A stretch of 64,000 nt of DNA from Symsagittifera roscoffensis (lineage: Eukaryota; Xenacoelomorpha; Acoela; Convolutidae). Under the pieces are notes generated by a model. That model did not search any database. It was not told the DNA's origin and saw nothing but the letters and a program-made list of their open reading frames with translations. The position numbers and the translations under genes were made by a program. The stretch is taken from the NCBI RefSeq assembly GCF_963678635.1, contig NC_087065.1:31748252-31812251 (forward strand), given 5' to 3'. Positions 1-10,958 of the stretch are shown here, piece by piece (position 1 is the stretch's first letter; each line of letters starts with the position of its first letter).

Positions 1-77
1 ATTCATGCTTTCTTTGTCACGTGACTGGATTATTTTTCTGTTTGTAAGTTAAAATATTCGCTTCATCAGTATTTGCA

Positions 78-601
78 TTGTTTGATAATCATTTTAACCT
101 AAAAACTCCAGAGAAAACAGTTAACAGATTGAGTCTAGTTGTTTCGGATATTAAATGTATTGAAAACAATATAGTGAAAGAGTTAGGAGTTTATAAGGAT
201 GGACAAACTGTAGGATATTCCTTTCTTCCTCCCAAAAAATTCAAATCAACATACCAATCTTCTTGGTTTACAAAGCATCTTCATGGAATCAACTGGAGCA
301 GTGGTTACGAAAAATACACTGACCTTGAAAAAAAAATTGAAATATCTGGAAGTCACAGAAACGGAATTTTTTGCAAAAGAATATAAAAAAAGGCAATATT
401 CTGTCAAAATTTTTGGAAACATAGATTATTAATTTGGATTACTAGGCTTGCCTTAAAGTTCAGTTTTTGATATTCAAAGATGAAGAATATGATTGGAGGT
501 GTAGCCACTACCCATTTTGTCATGCCGAAACTCTTCACTGTGCAGAAAGAGAAGCATTTGCCCACGTAACATGGACTCGATGTTTTTTCAACAAGTTATA
601 A
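78..601 (+). pseudogene. Polinton Cys/His-rich protein, broken
   Basis: I do not know a function for this protein; its kind is found beside Polinton genes. The first part is open from before position 78 to a stop at 384-386, with no clear ATG start. A long A-run near 328-337 shifts the frame, and reading resumes in another frame through residues such as LEVTETEFFAKEY. The tail (about 480-601) contains Cys and His residues in YPFCHAETLHCAEREA, which could bind zinc, and ends in a stop at 599-601. At least one frameshift and extra stops near 384 and 455 make it non-functional. It leads a co-oriented gene row running to 6340, which is the main reason to assign it to the Polinton. Confidence 0.6.
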
Positions 602-679
602 ATTATAATAATCTAAATGTACGACCATTTTCAAACTTTAATTAATTTTTATTGTCAATTTTTTCTTTTTTGAGTTGAG

Positions 680-944
680 ATGGTCGATCAATGTGGCAAG
701 CCCGTAAGTTTAGGAAATTCTGTTTTTGATGAAGAAAATCATGAACAAAAATCATGGAAATTGTTTGGACGTACATGTAATAGATTTCTTTTAATTTTTT
801 TTGTGCCAATTTTTTGTTATAGTTTTGATGCTAGTATGTGCACTCGTTCGAATTATGTTATCCACAATATGTGAAGAAACAACATTTTGTGCAGCTTTCT
901 TATCAATTTCAGTCGGTTATATTCTACCTTCTCCAAAGCTATGA
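680..944 (+). pseudogene. Small Polinton membrane protein, frameshifted
   Basis: Begins with ATG at 680 (MVDQCGKPVS). A hydrophobic stretch (LLIFFVPIFCYSF, about residues 37-49) looks like a membrane helix. The original frame ends at 874, but from about 835 a neighbouring frame continues with a second apolar segment (FCAAFLSISVGYIL) to a stop at 942-944. The function is unknown. Its stop overlaps the ATG of the next gene (ATGA, 941-944), a compact arrangement seen again at 3029-3032. One indel near 835 breaks it. Confidence 0.55.
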
Positions 945-1808
945 ACAAAATTTTATCTCTCAAAGAACAATTTTTTTCCCCTAGTTGGACCAAATGGATC
1001 TGGAAAATTTTATCTCATTTTTGATTGGTTGAAAATTGGTACTTTCCAACCAGCTTTCGAAAACTTTTTAAATTTTTATCAACATTCTCAACATCTTTAT
1101 AGTCAAGTGCAAAGAAAAAACCTTAAATTTACCCAAGGAGTAGATTTTGACTTGATTGAAAAACTTCCCAAAAACGGAACTAAGTATTTGCTTATATTTG
1201 ATGTTTCTTGTGAAGAAATTTCAAACTCCAAACAATTTGTAAAAACTGCCACTGCTGGAAGAGAGAATGGACTGAATACAATATACATCAAACACAATTT
1301 GTTTCATCGAAGCAAATTAGGAAGAGATGTAGAGTTACAAAATACACACACAGTCTTGTTCAAGTCGCTGAGGGAAGTTTCACAAATCAATACATTAAGT
1401 CAACAACTAATTCTAGGATCTCAATTGAAAGAGTGGTATCATGATGCAACATCCGTTCTTTATGATCATTTACTTATTGATTTAACCCCAAAAACAGTTG
1501 ATTCACTTATGTATTGCTCTAATAGTGGCTCAGTTGCAACAAAATTTTACTTACCAGCTGGAATAGAGACAAAAATTTAGGACGACGAGTACACAATACG
1601 TCTCTATTCTCCCAATATTTTAAAAACTTTCCATAAGGCTTCGAAAACATTTCATTCTCAATATTCCAAAAGATTTCATTCAGTTTCTGAGCGAGTGTTT
1701 AGTAAACCTATTAAGAGGAGAGCTCCGAGATCTTCGGAAAGAAGACGTAGAAAAATATCGAAAAGAAATTTCAGAACTAATACAAAAAAGAACTCCTCTA
1801 CACAATAG
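941..1808 (+). pseudogene. Polinton/adintovirus-like genome-packaging ATPase (FtsK/HerA type)
   Basis: This family uses ATP to push genome DNA into capsids. The likely start is ATG 941, overlapping the previous stop. A T-run at about 969-976 shifts the frame, after which the Walker A motif GPNGSGK is read near 986-1006; the following residue is Phe where Ser or Thr is normally required. The main open stretch runs to 1580. Walker B lies in YLLIFDV, where Val replaces the usual second acidic residue, followed by CEE. After the TAG at 1578-1580 the same frame continues as DDEYTIRLYSPNI and a basic tail to a TAG at 1806-1808. Length and motif order fit the Polinton ATPase. One frameshift, one in-frame stop and two altered nucleotide-binding residues show it is dead. 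Confidence 0.85.
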
Positions 1809-1888
1809 AAGAATTGATTCAAGTTCAACTAAAGGGTTAGAATTGATATCTATTATCACCACTTTTGTCATTAAATGATTGACATAGA

Positions 1889-2299
1889 ATGGAACAGTTT
1901 GTTTTCATTCCGTACTCAGTTTATCAATCAAAAAGTACACTTCCAAGAAAACAAAAACTGGAACAAAAGCAAGAAAAAGAGGAGATTGTACCAAAAAATT
2001 TTGATTCTGTTCACAGTGCTGTAAATGCGATGTTGGAAACGAGCAACAATAAGCACATTATTGATTTAATTTTGAATTCTCCCAGAAATAATCTCAGCCA
2101 GTCAGACAATATTATAATAGATGATCGAGATACAAAAAAATCTATTGTAGACTTTGTGTGTGCACTAAAGCGAAAAACAACCGATTTTCCAGATATTTAC
2201 TTTACTATTTTGGAAGCAACTCAACTTCCTCCTAAACTTGTCATCAACAAGAATGCCAAAGCAAAAATAAGAGGAACTTGGATCCCTCTCAAAATCTGA
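1889..2299 (+). CDS. Conserved Polinton protein of unknown function
   Basis: A 136-codon ORF, ATG at 1889 and TGA at 2297-2299, and the least damaged gene of the element. No catalytic motif is visible. It has a charged Gln/Lys/Glu-rich segment near residues 18-35 (KQKLEQKQEKEEI), a central region, and a basic C-terminus (KNAKAKIRGTWIPLKI). It lies between the packaging ATPase and the integrase; the integrase frame opens within a few bases of its stop. I infer a Polinton accessory protein from position. Function is unassigned. Confidence 0.55.
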   Translation: MEQFVFIPYSVYQSKSTLPRKQKLEQKQEKEEIVPKNFDSVHSAVNAMLETSNNKHIIDLILNSPRNNLSQSDNIIIDDRDTKKSIVDFVCALKRKTTDFPDIYFTILEATQLPPKLVINKNAKAKIRGTWIPLKI

Positions 2300-3032
2300 A
2301 AAGGTAAGACTAAACAGATTGTCTTATAGGGGAAGAGCTGCGTACGGTTCTTTTCAAATTTTGAGTAAAGCGAGTGGTTTATCAAAAAAAAAGTAGAAAA
2401 GTTTTTAAATAGAGTCAAGTATCTTTTAGTTGCTGTAGATATTTTTTCGAAATTTGTCAGAGCTCAAACAACAAAAACAAAGTATGCCAAAGACACTTTA
2501 CATGCTTTCAGAAAAATGATTTCTCGAAAAAACACTCCTGAAATATTTGGGTTGACAAAGGAACAGAGTATGAAGGAACTTTTAAAAAATTTTGCAAGGA
2601 GGAAGACATTGAAGTTTACTCAACAATGAGTGAAACAACGGCTGCATTTGCAGAGAGAGCAATTCAGTCTTTAAAACATATAATACATTGTTACCTTGAA
2701 AATCATCGTGAAAAAATTGCCCTCAACGTGCAGCAGTTTGCTTCTACATTGAACTGTCGCAAAAATCGATCAAGTGGAACATCTCCCAGAGATGTGAAAA
2801 ACAGTGATTTTTTTATCAATTTTGTGTAACAAATCATTCAAGAAATATACTAAACCAAAATTCAAAATTGGTGATAGAGTAAAAAATCGAAAAATGATAT
2901 TCCGTTCCGAAAAGGATACAAGCCACAGTTTACAGATGAAGTTTTTGAAATTTCGGCAATATCTACAAAACACCTCCTAAATACATCATCAAAGATCTCA
3001 AAAAAGAAGAAATTCTGGGAAAAATTTTATGA
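2300..3032 (+). pseudogene. Polinton retroviral-type integrase (rve), deleted and frameshifted
   Basis: The family joins element ends to target DNA through a DDE active site. The N-terminal part (LNRLSYRGRAAYGSFQ) runs into YLLVAVDIFSKFVRA with too little sequence between, so the stretch that should hold the first catalytic Asp appears deleted near 2395-2412. The frame shifts near 2545-2551; VDKGTEY keeps the second Asp (2554-2556), and AFAERAIQSLK (about 2645-2677) keeps the Glu. A stop at 2827-2829 and later shifts separate a C-terminal part containing GDRV. The last frame ends at 3030-3032, overlapping the next ATG. Resembles the integrase of Polintons and of C. elegans F54H12.3-type genes. 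Confidence 0.85.
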
Positions 3033-3925
3033 AAATGAGCAATGAAAATGTTCAGATTAAAGGTAAGTCATTTTTTAAATTGAATTTCTATCGATCAGTT
3101 GTCATGAATTCTTTTAATATTGAGCTGGTTTCTATTGCTTCTTTTAATTGTTATCCGAATAATAGTCTGAGTTCCTTTACAAAATTTCTACCGGAACAAA
3201 CACATCTAAGAGAAGAATGGGAGGTTGCTATTTCAGAAATATCATACTCTTCATTGTACCAAAACGTTACAGAGGAAAAATTTACTTTCATAGATGGACG
3301 AGAAAGTCCTGAAGAAAAAAGAAAGATTTGACCGATGCATATTGAACCCGGGTTGTATCCAAGTATTGTCGATATAGTTATAGCCTTGAATGACAAAATT
3401 CGAAAAGGTATAGGCGCACAAAAATATGAATATAACGAAATTTATGTATCAGTAGATAAGATTACACAAAAAATTGCCATTCAGTTACCTGAGGAACATT
3501 CATTGTTTATAATTCAAAGTGATGATTTGAGTAACATTTTTGGCTGTGATTTAGAACAAAATCAGACAGGTGTTATAATGAAAGAAAAAAGACCACATTA
3601 TCCTCAGTATTCTTACGACATTATGAGAAAAGATTCCCTAATGATTTATAGTGATATTATAGAATGTAATATAGTAGGCGATACAAAAACTCCTTTACTG
3701 CGTTGTACTCCTTTCATTTCCAAAGTAAAAAATGGAGACATACTATCTACAGGACAGTACATGAATTATCATTCATTTACATATTTAAAATTAAAAAAAT
3801 AAGTAAAAAACTCTTTCCACAGCATAAAAATAGAACTAAGGGATACTACAGGTGGAAAAAATTCTTTTTGTGTCCGTAGGAATTACGCGAGTTTTTCTCT
3901 TGTTTCGCAAGATTTCGGGTTATAA
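3029..3925 (+). pseudogene. Polinton minor-capsid/penton-like protein, two in-frame stops
   Basis: One reading frame from ATG 3029 to TAA 3923-3925, interrupted only by in-frame TGA at 3329-3331 and TAA at 3800-3802. Recognisable segments include FNCYPNNSLSSFTKFLPE, EEWEVAISEISY and, after the first stop, LLRCTPFISKVKNGDI and MNYHSFTYL. Between major integrase and capsid genes of Polintons sits a structural protein with this kind of sequence, thought to be the single-jelly-roll minor capsid or penton protein; the fold assignment is family knowledge, not seen directly. A GTAAGT at 3063 and CAG at 3096-3098 could mark a 36-base in-frame intron, but that is shorter than usual and unproven. Confidence 0.7.
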
Positions 3926-3949
3926 TTTTTGATTTATACTTCATACGAA

Positions 3950-4283
3950 ATGGTTGCTCAAAGTTCAGCTAATTTTCCTATTTTTTGTGGACATGCTCTT
4001 GCACAAAATCTTGGGAGAACTGCAATTCCCTTTATAAAAATATATATAGTCTCAGCTGCAAAAAAAAAACGGAGCAGTTTTGTTTGAAGTTTCTGCTCCA
4101 GAGTTTGGAGAAGTTGTCAGTGGACGAAAAAAACTCAAAACATTTGCAAAAGATATTGGAACAAAAACAGTTTGAAAACAGTTGGAAGGTGGAAAAAAGA
4201 AATCCAAGCATAGAACAAGAAGAGCCATTTCTCGAAAAAGTAGTTCAAAATCCAGTCGCTCTCGCAAAGACATTTTTGATTAG
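3950..4283 (+). pseudogene. Small basic Polinton virion-type protein, frameshifted
   Basis: ATG at 3950 begins MVAQSSANFPIFCGH and continues through GRTAIPFIKIYIVSAA. An A-run near 4061-4069 shifts the frame; the next frame reads FEVSAPEFGEVVSGRKKLK and, after an in-frame TGA, a Lys/Arg/Ser-rich tail (RKSSSKSSRSRKDIFD) to the stop at 4281-4283. The short hydrophobic-plus-basic make-up suits a DNA-binding or membrane-active virion component placed just upstream of the major capsid gene. The biochemical role is inferred only. Confidence 0.6.
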
Positions 4284-4289
4284 ATAAAT

Positions 4290-5585
4290 TGAGTGTACAT
4301 CAAACTAGTAATTTTTGGTACGGAACTTTTACAAATTCTTCTTTGGAGATTTTTGATAAAGTCCTACCTTTGGAAACAATAATTTCATCATACATACAAG
4401 AAGTAATTCCAGTACTTCTCTAGATAAAAACAGCATTGAGTTTAAATTTGAGACGGACCGTAATCTTTATTTGGATATGCGTGATATGCAGCTTAATTTA
4501 AAGCTTCAATTATTCAAACGAATATTGTTTGAAGCTTTTAAAAAAGAAAAAGCAGAACAAAAAGCAAATTCGGAGGAAGACTTAGACGAGGAACCTCAAC
4601 CTCAATCTTACTTAACTTATGTAAACAATCTACTACTTTCTCTATTCTCCAATTGTGAAGTTTATTTTAATAATACAATTATTTACAACGCCAATAGATT
4701 ATATCCTCATAAAGCAAAAATATCGAATGAATTCAACTCGTCGGCAGTGAGTAATGAAGCAATACTTGCTTGTCACGGGTATAGTTTTGAAGAACATCCG
4801 GAAGCATTTGATATGTATCTGTTCACTGGTAGAGCAAATTCTTTAGGATCAGGGATAACGTTTTTACTTTATGGCAGGATAGCCAATGACATGTTTACTT
4901 GTGAAAAAATATTACTGCCAAAAACCGAAGTTCGAATTAAACTAATTCGAGCTAGACCTATTTTTTACAGGCTGTCTGATAATCCAATTGTTTGTCTGAA
5001 AATTGTTGATTGTTCACTGTTTACAAGATAAAATTTAGTAGCTGAACCTAATCATCAAAATTTGCAATGGAATCTGGAAAGGGAACCTGCTCATTACAAT
5101 ACTATGGAAACTATAGCAAGAATCTTTATCATTCCATCTCGTCAAAACCAGTTTATTCAGGAAAATGTTTTCAATAAAACCCCAATCAGTAGGATAGCTG
5201 TTGCAATGAATACAAATTCGGCTGTTGTGGGATCTTTTCATGAAAACCCTTTCAATTATCAACAATTTCATTTGAGAGAGCTTAGAATTATTCGGGGCGG
5301 AAGAGCAATTTTTTTATTAGATACCATTTATCCTTGTCGACCCTTTGTTACAAAAATGAAAGCAATGCAGTTTAACGAAGAATTTTCAGCTCTTCCTATG
5401 AAAGTTTTCCAAAACCACTATATTCTAGTTTTCGACTTGACTTCACTACAGGATGCAGCTGAACAGTTGCATTATCCAGAACTTAGTGGAGAAAGCTTGA
5501 GATTAGAAATGTTTATTTTTTCATTTTCTACTTGGAGCAAATAACGGAAGTGATAATCTTGGGACAAACTCAGAACAGTCGCTAA
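4290..5585 (+). pseudogene. Polinton major capsid protein (double jelly-roll, F54H12.2-like)
   Basis: Capsid-forming protein of Polintons, related in kind to C. elegans F54H12.2. Reading starts around 4290, shifts near 4415, then runs as EFKFETDRNLYLDMRDMQLN. The frame from 4471 stops in-frame at 5029-5031 (TAA) and continues without a shift as NLQWNLEREPAHYN, IARIFIIPSRQNQF and LRELRIIRGGRAIFLLDT. Another shift near 5520 moves the true end to 5583-5585. An acidic insert (SEEDLDEEPQPQ) follows the first strands. Total coding length near 430 residues fits the family. Two frameshifts and one stop make it a relic, but it is the best preserved large gene of the element. Confidence 0.88.
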
Positions 5586-5779
5586 AAATAATTAATTTTT
5601 TTGAGTTTTCAGATTCCTATAAAATTATTGTAACTTTTTTGGGACTTTTTTTGTTATTATCTTTGTACTATCTATTTTGTTTTTCTTCAGACTTCAGACC
5701 TAAAGCTCCAGAAAAAATAGAGAAGGAATGATGTTTAGTTGAAAACCTGAGACACTTCTTCAACCTAGACTATAAAATA

Positions 5780-6340
5780 ATGTTCAATAAAATTTGCCCA
5801 TTACATAAGGCTTGTGTATGGGGTTTTGTTGATTCAGTTCCTAAATGTGTGTAAGTCATTATTCTTTCTTTTTTTTCAATCCTAAAGTACACTATCAAAC
5901 TATCAATTTCCTTTTAGCTGTAAATCAGCCTACAATTGCAAAGATGGATAATTTTCACTTTTGCAATTTATTGAAAGAATTCCAGAGCTCAGGTTCAAGT
6001 ATACGGGATCATACCTTTCTGATACAGTACCTCAACTAAAAAAACACTCTTTTGCAATTTTAACCTCAGTTCCAAGCAATGATAGAGGAGAAGACTGGAT
6101 TACGAATGCTCGACTGGATAAAAACTACTACTTTGCTGATTCTTTGGGAAAAAAGAGATCAACTTACCTCTTTTGACAAAAAAGTTTCGACGAATGGTTC
6201 CTCAAAAGCTACAAAAGACTGATAATTTGTGTGGATTTCACGCAATTTATTCAGCATTTCTTCTTTTTAAATTCTTCCAGAAGAACTTGATAAATGTTCT
6301 TGATGTGTATGTTTTGATTTTTATCAGTACTTTTATGTAA
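5780..6340 (+). pseudogene. Polinton adenovirus-type cysteine protease, with possible intron
   Basis: The family matures capsid proteins with a His-acidic-Cys active site. A Cys-rich 5' piece (ATG 5780) meets GTAAGT at 5851; an AG after a pyrimidine tract at 5916-5917 would give a 67-base intron, but the joined frame soon meets a stop. The main region reads ERIPELRFKYTGSY, WITNARLDKNYYFADSLG and, in another frame, DNLCGFHAIYSAF. Cys in LCGFH and Asp in FADS match the expected nucleophile and acidic residue. Where family members usually have His before Trp, this copy reads GEDW, so the catalytic His seems lost. Frameshifts near 5960 and 6176 complete the inactivation. It is the last gene of the row. 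Confidence 0.75.
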
Positions 6341-7639
6341 AAGTGCATTTTTTATTTGTAAGTGAAAGTTTTCGCAATAATTTTACTATACGATGTAGTG
6401 AAATTTTTGGTTATTCATGTAATTTAATTCTTTGAATTCCTTACTTTTTTTAAGAAAAGTATCTTAGCGACTAACCTTCTGATGAAATACGGAAAGTTAT
6501 GATGGAATATGGATGTTGTAGTCCCCCAATTGACAGAATTAACGATAGAGCAGATAAATTTACCAAAATTGTAACAAACTTCTAGTAAATTGTATGATTT
6601 TCTTAAAAGTTTACTCTGAGAAAGATAGAAAAATTATCATACAAAAATATCAGACCCAAAAAACTTCGATACTATGTTTTTCTCAGTGTAAACTTTTACC
6701 GTGGCAGAGCAATTGACAAATTTGTATTTTGGATGATATTTTTTTGGCAATTTTGGAAACGTCACAGAATTTTTTCAAGATTAAAGACAAAGTGATAGAA
6801 AAGAACTGAAATGAATCGTAGCAAGAAATATGACAGAAAAAATTAACTAGTTGAGGTAAAAACAAGAACTAGATAAAAACATCTGATTGGTCGAAACTTA
6901 AAATTTTTTGCATATTTTTATTTTAGTTCCAATGAAAAGTTCATGCAATTTTGATTGGATGTAGTTCAATTTTCTATAAAAATTTGAGATTTTAATCTCT
7001 CAAAAAAGTGATTCACGCTTCATTAACTCTGTGGGGAACTGCTAATATGCATCTGTCATCTGATTGTGGGATAATTATGTGAAAAAAGACAAAATAATTC
7101 ATAAAATTAATAAGTATAATGAACCTGTCATCCGTTCTCAAGATAACCTGGGGAGTAAAAGATTAAGTGGGATATAAAAGTAATCAACCAAGAGGAGCTG
7201 TCAAGATTCCCCTGATATCCCGTGGAGTAGAACACTTAACCTGTCAAAGATAATCCCCTCTTGACATTTTTCCCCAGATAACCTGAGGGAATATAAATGG
7301 GATGAAATAAGTATTTAAAAGATTCTTTCGAGAAAAAAAAATATTCTGTGATATTTTGGTTTATGATCCCATACTATAAATCAAAAATTAATTTTTGTCA
7401 AAAATTACCATCTGAAACCTACCATTCAGTTTTTTTAAGATTTTTTAAAATAAAAATTTCTTTTCAAGATAAAAATTTCATTGCAAGTAAAACTTACTTT
7501 TCTGAAACTTACCTTCTTAAACTTACCATAATGAATTTTTTAAGACAAGATAAACCTGACATATCACAAATCGTACAAGTTAGCTAAGAAACGCAAGTAT
7601 CGGCAAACTCGAGCTCAAAAAATTCGGCCGCCAAAAATT
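6341..7639 (+). other. Non-coding AT-rich stretch after the Polinton
   Basis: No supported gene. It contains an inverted repeat (6605-6697), a loose duplication around 7120-7320 sharing GATAACCTG and AACCTGTCA, and short imitations of CTGAAACCTACCAT at 7405-7540. The far end of the Polinton may lie here, but I could not find a terminal repeat partner because the other end is outside the window. Confidence 0.5.
6605..6697. repeat. Inverted repeat, 19-bp arms
   Basis: Arms at 6605-6623 and 6679-6697 are complementary at 18 of 19 positions, separated by 55 bases. This could fold as a hairpin or be the remains of a small inverted-repeat element. Confidence 0.7.
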
Positions 7640-7817
7640 TTCTAAATCTTACCATCTGAAACCTTACCATCTTAATACATAATTTATAGGAATTATATTC
7701 CCTATCTTAATATATTGGGAAATCTAATCCCTATCTTAATACATAGGTTGGTGACCGGATACTCTATAGCCTACGTTAATACATGGGGTTCAGCAACCAC
7801 CCCCCCCCCCCTCCCCC
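7640..7817 (+). repeat. Dispersed repeat, copy 1, ending in a C-tract
   Basis: Shares an ordered set of words (CTTACCATC, GAAACC, TTAATACATAGG, GACCGGATA, TATAGCC, TTAATACATGGGG) with 25568-25725 in the same orientation. Ends at a run of about 18 C at 7798-7816. It lies just before the tRNA-bearing array, and its partner lies about 18 kb downstream. Confidence 0.6.
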
Positions 7818-8030
7818 ACTCTCCCTCACTCTTCTATTACTAAACATTATTTTTTTTCAACGTTTGGTTGCTTGACTAGTCAGCTTAGACGAGCTTCAAA
7901 GGTTTGCGAGTCGATTTTTCTCCAAATTTTTGTGATCTGACAAATTTTTTGGTGATTTATTAACAAAATTAGGTAAACATCAGTTTTTGTGCCTACCGAA
8001 TTCAGTTCAGGTGTTTTTAAAAAACTACTG

Positions 8031-8110
8031 GACAGGGATGGGTTTCCAACCCACGCACGCAGAACATATTGAATAGCACTTCAATGCCTTCAACTTTCGG
8101 GAAACCTGTA
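8031..8110 (-). pseudogene. tRNA-Ser-like sequence, unit 1
   Basis: The T-arm core has GGTTGGAAACC, one change from a B box. The GCT anticodon triplet remains. The D-arm region is degraded (TTCCCGAAAGTTG). Confidence 0.6.
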
Positions 8111-8764
8111 AGATCAGAAGTCAATCATTGGAAAAAAGAATCAAACCAATAATAAAATAAAGCAAAGTTGCTTCGCTTCAAATAGATTAGTTCTTCTGCT
8201 CAAAACGAAAAAAAAGTATCAAATCAGGCCATTGTTCGATCAAAAATAGACTTGACGTCTGGGTTTAGAAAATATAACGACGAAATAAGCATTCTAGTCG
8301 TAGAACAGGATTAGTGCAAATCATTTTATAGAGCGAATCGTTTCGCTAAAATTTCAAGTTTTTCTAAGCAACCTGTTAGAGCTTTGAAACTATCAAACAA
8401 ATCAAAACAATAAATGAGGGAAACCTAATTTTGAATTGCTTCCAATGAAAAACGATAGTTTTTTATGGAACAACTCGGCCAAAAAAGTAACCTGAAGTTT
8501 TTCAAAACTCCATGCCTTGAATGGTTTCAAGAAAAAAAACGTATAACATTGGCCATCCGATTTTCTTCATGAACAAACTTAAGTTTTTTTTCAAATTTTG
8601 GTTGCTTGACTAGTCAGCTTAGACGAGCTTCAATGGTTTGCGAGCCGATTCTTTGTCCAAATTTTTGTGATCTGACAAATTTTTTGGTGATTTATTAACA
8701 AAATTAGGTAAAAATTAGTTTTTGTGCCTACCACACGCAGTTCAGTTGTTTTTAGGAAATTACT

Positions 8765-8845
8765 GGACAGGGATGGGTTTCCAACCTACGCACGCAGAGC
8801 CTTTTGAAAAGCACTTCAACTCCTTCACATCTCGGGCAACCTGTA
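8765..8845 (-). pseudogene. tRNA-Ser-like sequence, unit 2
   Basis: D-arm CCCGAGATGTGAAGG is recognisable and the B-box core is GGTTGGAAACC. The anticodon triplet is mutated (TGCTTTT). Confidence 0.55.
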
Positions 8846-9423
8846 TCACCAGAAGTCAGTCATTGATAAAATGAATCGAACCAATAAAAATTTAAAGGAA
8901 AGTTGATTCGCTTCAAATAGAATAGTTTTTTTGCTGAAAACAAAAAACGTATCAAATCAAGCCATTTTTCGGTCAAAAATAGACGTGACGTCTGTTTATA
9001 GAAAGTACAACGAAGAAAAAAGTACTCTAGTCTTAGAACAAGACTAATCTATCAAAAGAAGCGAAACAAAAAAAATCGGGGAAGCCTAATTTAACATTGC
9101 TTCCGTTGAAAAACGATAATTTTTGGTGGAAAAACTCGATCAAAAAAGTAACCTTAAGTTATTCAAAACTCCATGCATTGAATCGTTTCAAAAGAAAACG
9201 TATAATATTGGCCGTCCGATTTTCTTCAAGATTAAACTTAAAATATTTCAACATTTGGTTGCTTGACTAGTCTGCTTAGACAAACTTCAATGGTTTGCGA
9301 GCCAATTCTTTCTCCAAAATTTTTTTGATCTGTCAAATTTGTTGGTGAGTTATTAACAACATTAAGTAAATATCAGTTTTACTGCTTACCGAATTCAGTT
9401 CAGGCGTTTTTAAAAACTTATTG

Positions 9424-9502
9424 CTAGAGATTGGATTCGGACCCACGAACGCAAAACATTTTGAATAGCATTTCAACGCCTCAACCTCTCGGGCAACCTA
9501 TA
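9424..9502 (-). pseudogene. tRNA-Ser-like sequence, unit 3
   Basis: Good A-box-like CCCGAGAGGTTGAGG and B-box-like GGTCCGAATCC. GCT triplet kept. Acceptor half altered (CTAGAGATTGG on the + strand). Confidence 0.6.
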
Positions 9503-10147
9503 AGACCAGAAGTCAATCATTGGTAAAATGAATCGCACCAATAAAAATTAAAGCAAAATTCCTTCGCTTCAACTAGAATAGTTTTTTTTGCTCAAAACAA
9601 AAAAAAACGTATCAGTTCAAGCCATTGCTCGGTCAAAAGTAGGCTTGACGTCTGTGTATATAAAGTGGAGTCGCGAAATAAGCTCTCTAGTCTTACACTA
9701 GGACTAGTGCAAATCTTTGTATAGACCAAATCATGTCGCAAAATTTTCCAGTTTTTCTGTGCAACTTTTTAGAGCTTTGAAACAATCAAACGAAGCGAAA
9801 CAAAAAAAGGAAACCTATTTTGAATCGCTTCCGTTGAAAAACGATAAATTTTTGTGAAAAAACTCGGCCAAAAAAGTAATCTTAAGTTTTTCAAAAGTTC
9901 ATGCCTATGGTTTCAATTGAAAAACGTATAATGTTAGCCATCCAATTTTCTTCATGAACAAACTTAAACTTTTTAAACGTTTGGTTGCTTGACTAGTCTG
10001 CTTAGACGAGCTTCAATGGTTTGCGAGCAGATTCTTCTTCAAATTTTTGTGATCTGACAAATTTTTGGTGATTTTTTAACCATAATCAGCTAAGCATCAG
10101 TTGTTGTGCACACCGAAATCGGTTCAGGTGTTTTTAAAATCTTACTG

Positions 10148-10225
10148 GACAGGGCTGGGTTTCGTACGCACGCACGCAGAACATATTGATAGCACTTCAA
10201 CGCACTCACCTCTCGACCAGCCTGT
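10148..10225 (-). pseudogene. tRNA-Ser-like sequence, unit 4
   Basis: D-arm CTGGTCGAGAGGTGAG and acceptor CCCTGTC remain; the T-loop is damaged (TACGAAACC). GCT triplet kept. Confidence 0.55.
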
Positions 10226-10879
10226 AAGACCAGAGGTTAACCATTGGTAAATTGAGTCAAACCATTAAAAATTTAAAGCAAAATTGCTTCGCTTCAAATA
10301 GAATAGTTTTTTTTGCTCAAAACAAAAAAAAAACGTATCAAATCAAGCCATTGTTTGATCAAAAATGGACTTGACGTCTTTGTACAAAAAGTTTTATGAC
10401 AAAGTTAGCACACTGGTTTTAGAACAGGACTAGCGCAAAGTTTTTTAAAGACCAACTCGTTTCGCTGAAATTTCCAGTTTTTCTAAACAACCTGATAGAG
10501 TTTTGAAACTATCAAACGGTGCGAAACAAAAAATTAATGAGAACCTAAATTTATAATGGTTCCGATGAAAAAAGATAATTGTTTGTGGAAACTCAGCCAA
10601 AAAAGTAACCTGAATTTTTTCAAAAGTCCATGCCTTGAGTGGTTTCAATAGAAAAACGTATAACATTGGCAATCCGACTTTCTTCATAAACAAACTTAAA
10701 ACTTTTCAACATTTGGTTGCTTGACTAGTCTGATTAGACGAACTTCAATAATTTGCCAGCCGATTCTTTTTCCAGATTTTTGTGATCTGACAAATTTTTT
10801 GTTGAGTTATTAACAAAATTTGATAAATATCACTTTTTGTGCTTACAGAATTGAGTTCAGGTGTTTTTAAGAACTGATC

Positions 10880-10958
10880 GACAGGGATGGGATTCGGACT
10901 CACGCACGTAGATCAATTTGAATAGCACTTCGATGCCCTAAATTCTCGAGCAACCTGT
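10880..10958 (-). pseudogene. tRNA-Ser-like sequence, unit 5
   Basis: B-box-like AGTCCGAATCC is good; the D-arm is altered (CTCGAGAATTTAGGG). Nearly identical to unit 7, as expected of the duplicated dimer. Confidence 0.6.

Noticed and set aside
3029-5585. Alternative genetic code explaining in-frame stops
   Set aside because: TGA, TAA and TAG all interrupt genes and are mixed with frameshifts and a deletion, which fits decay.
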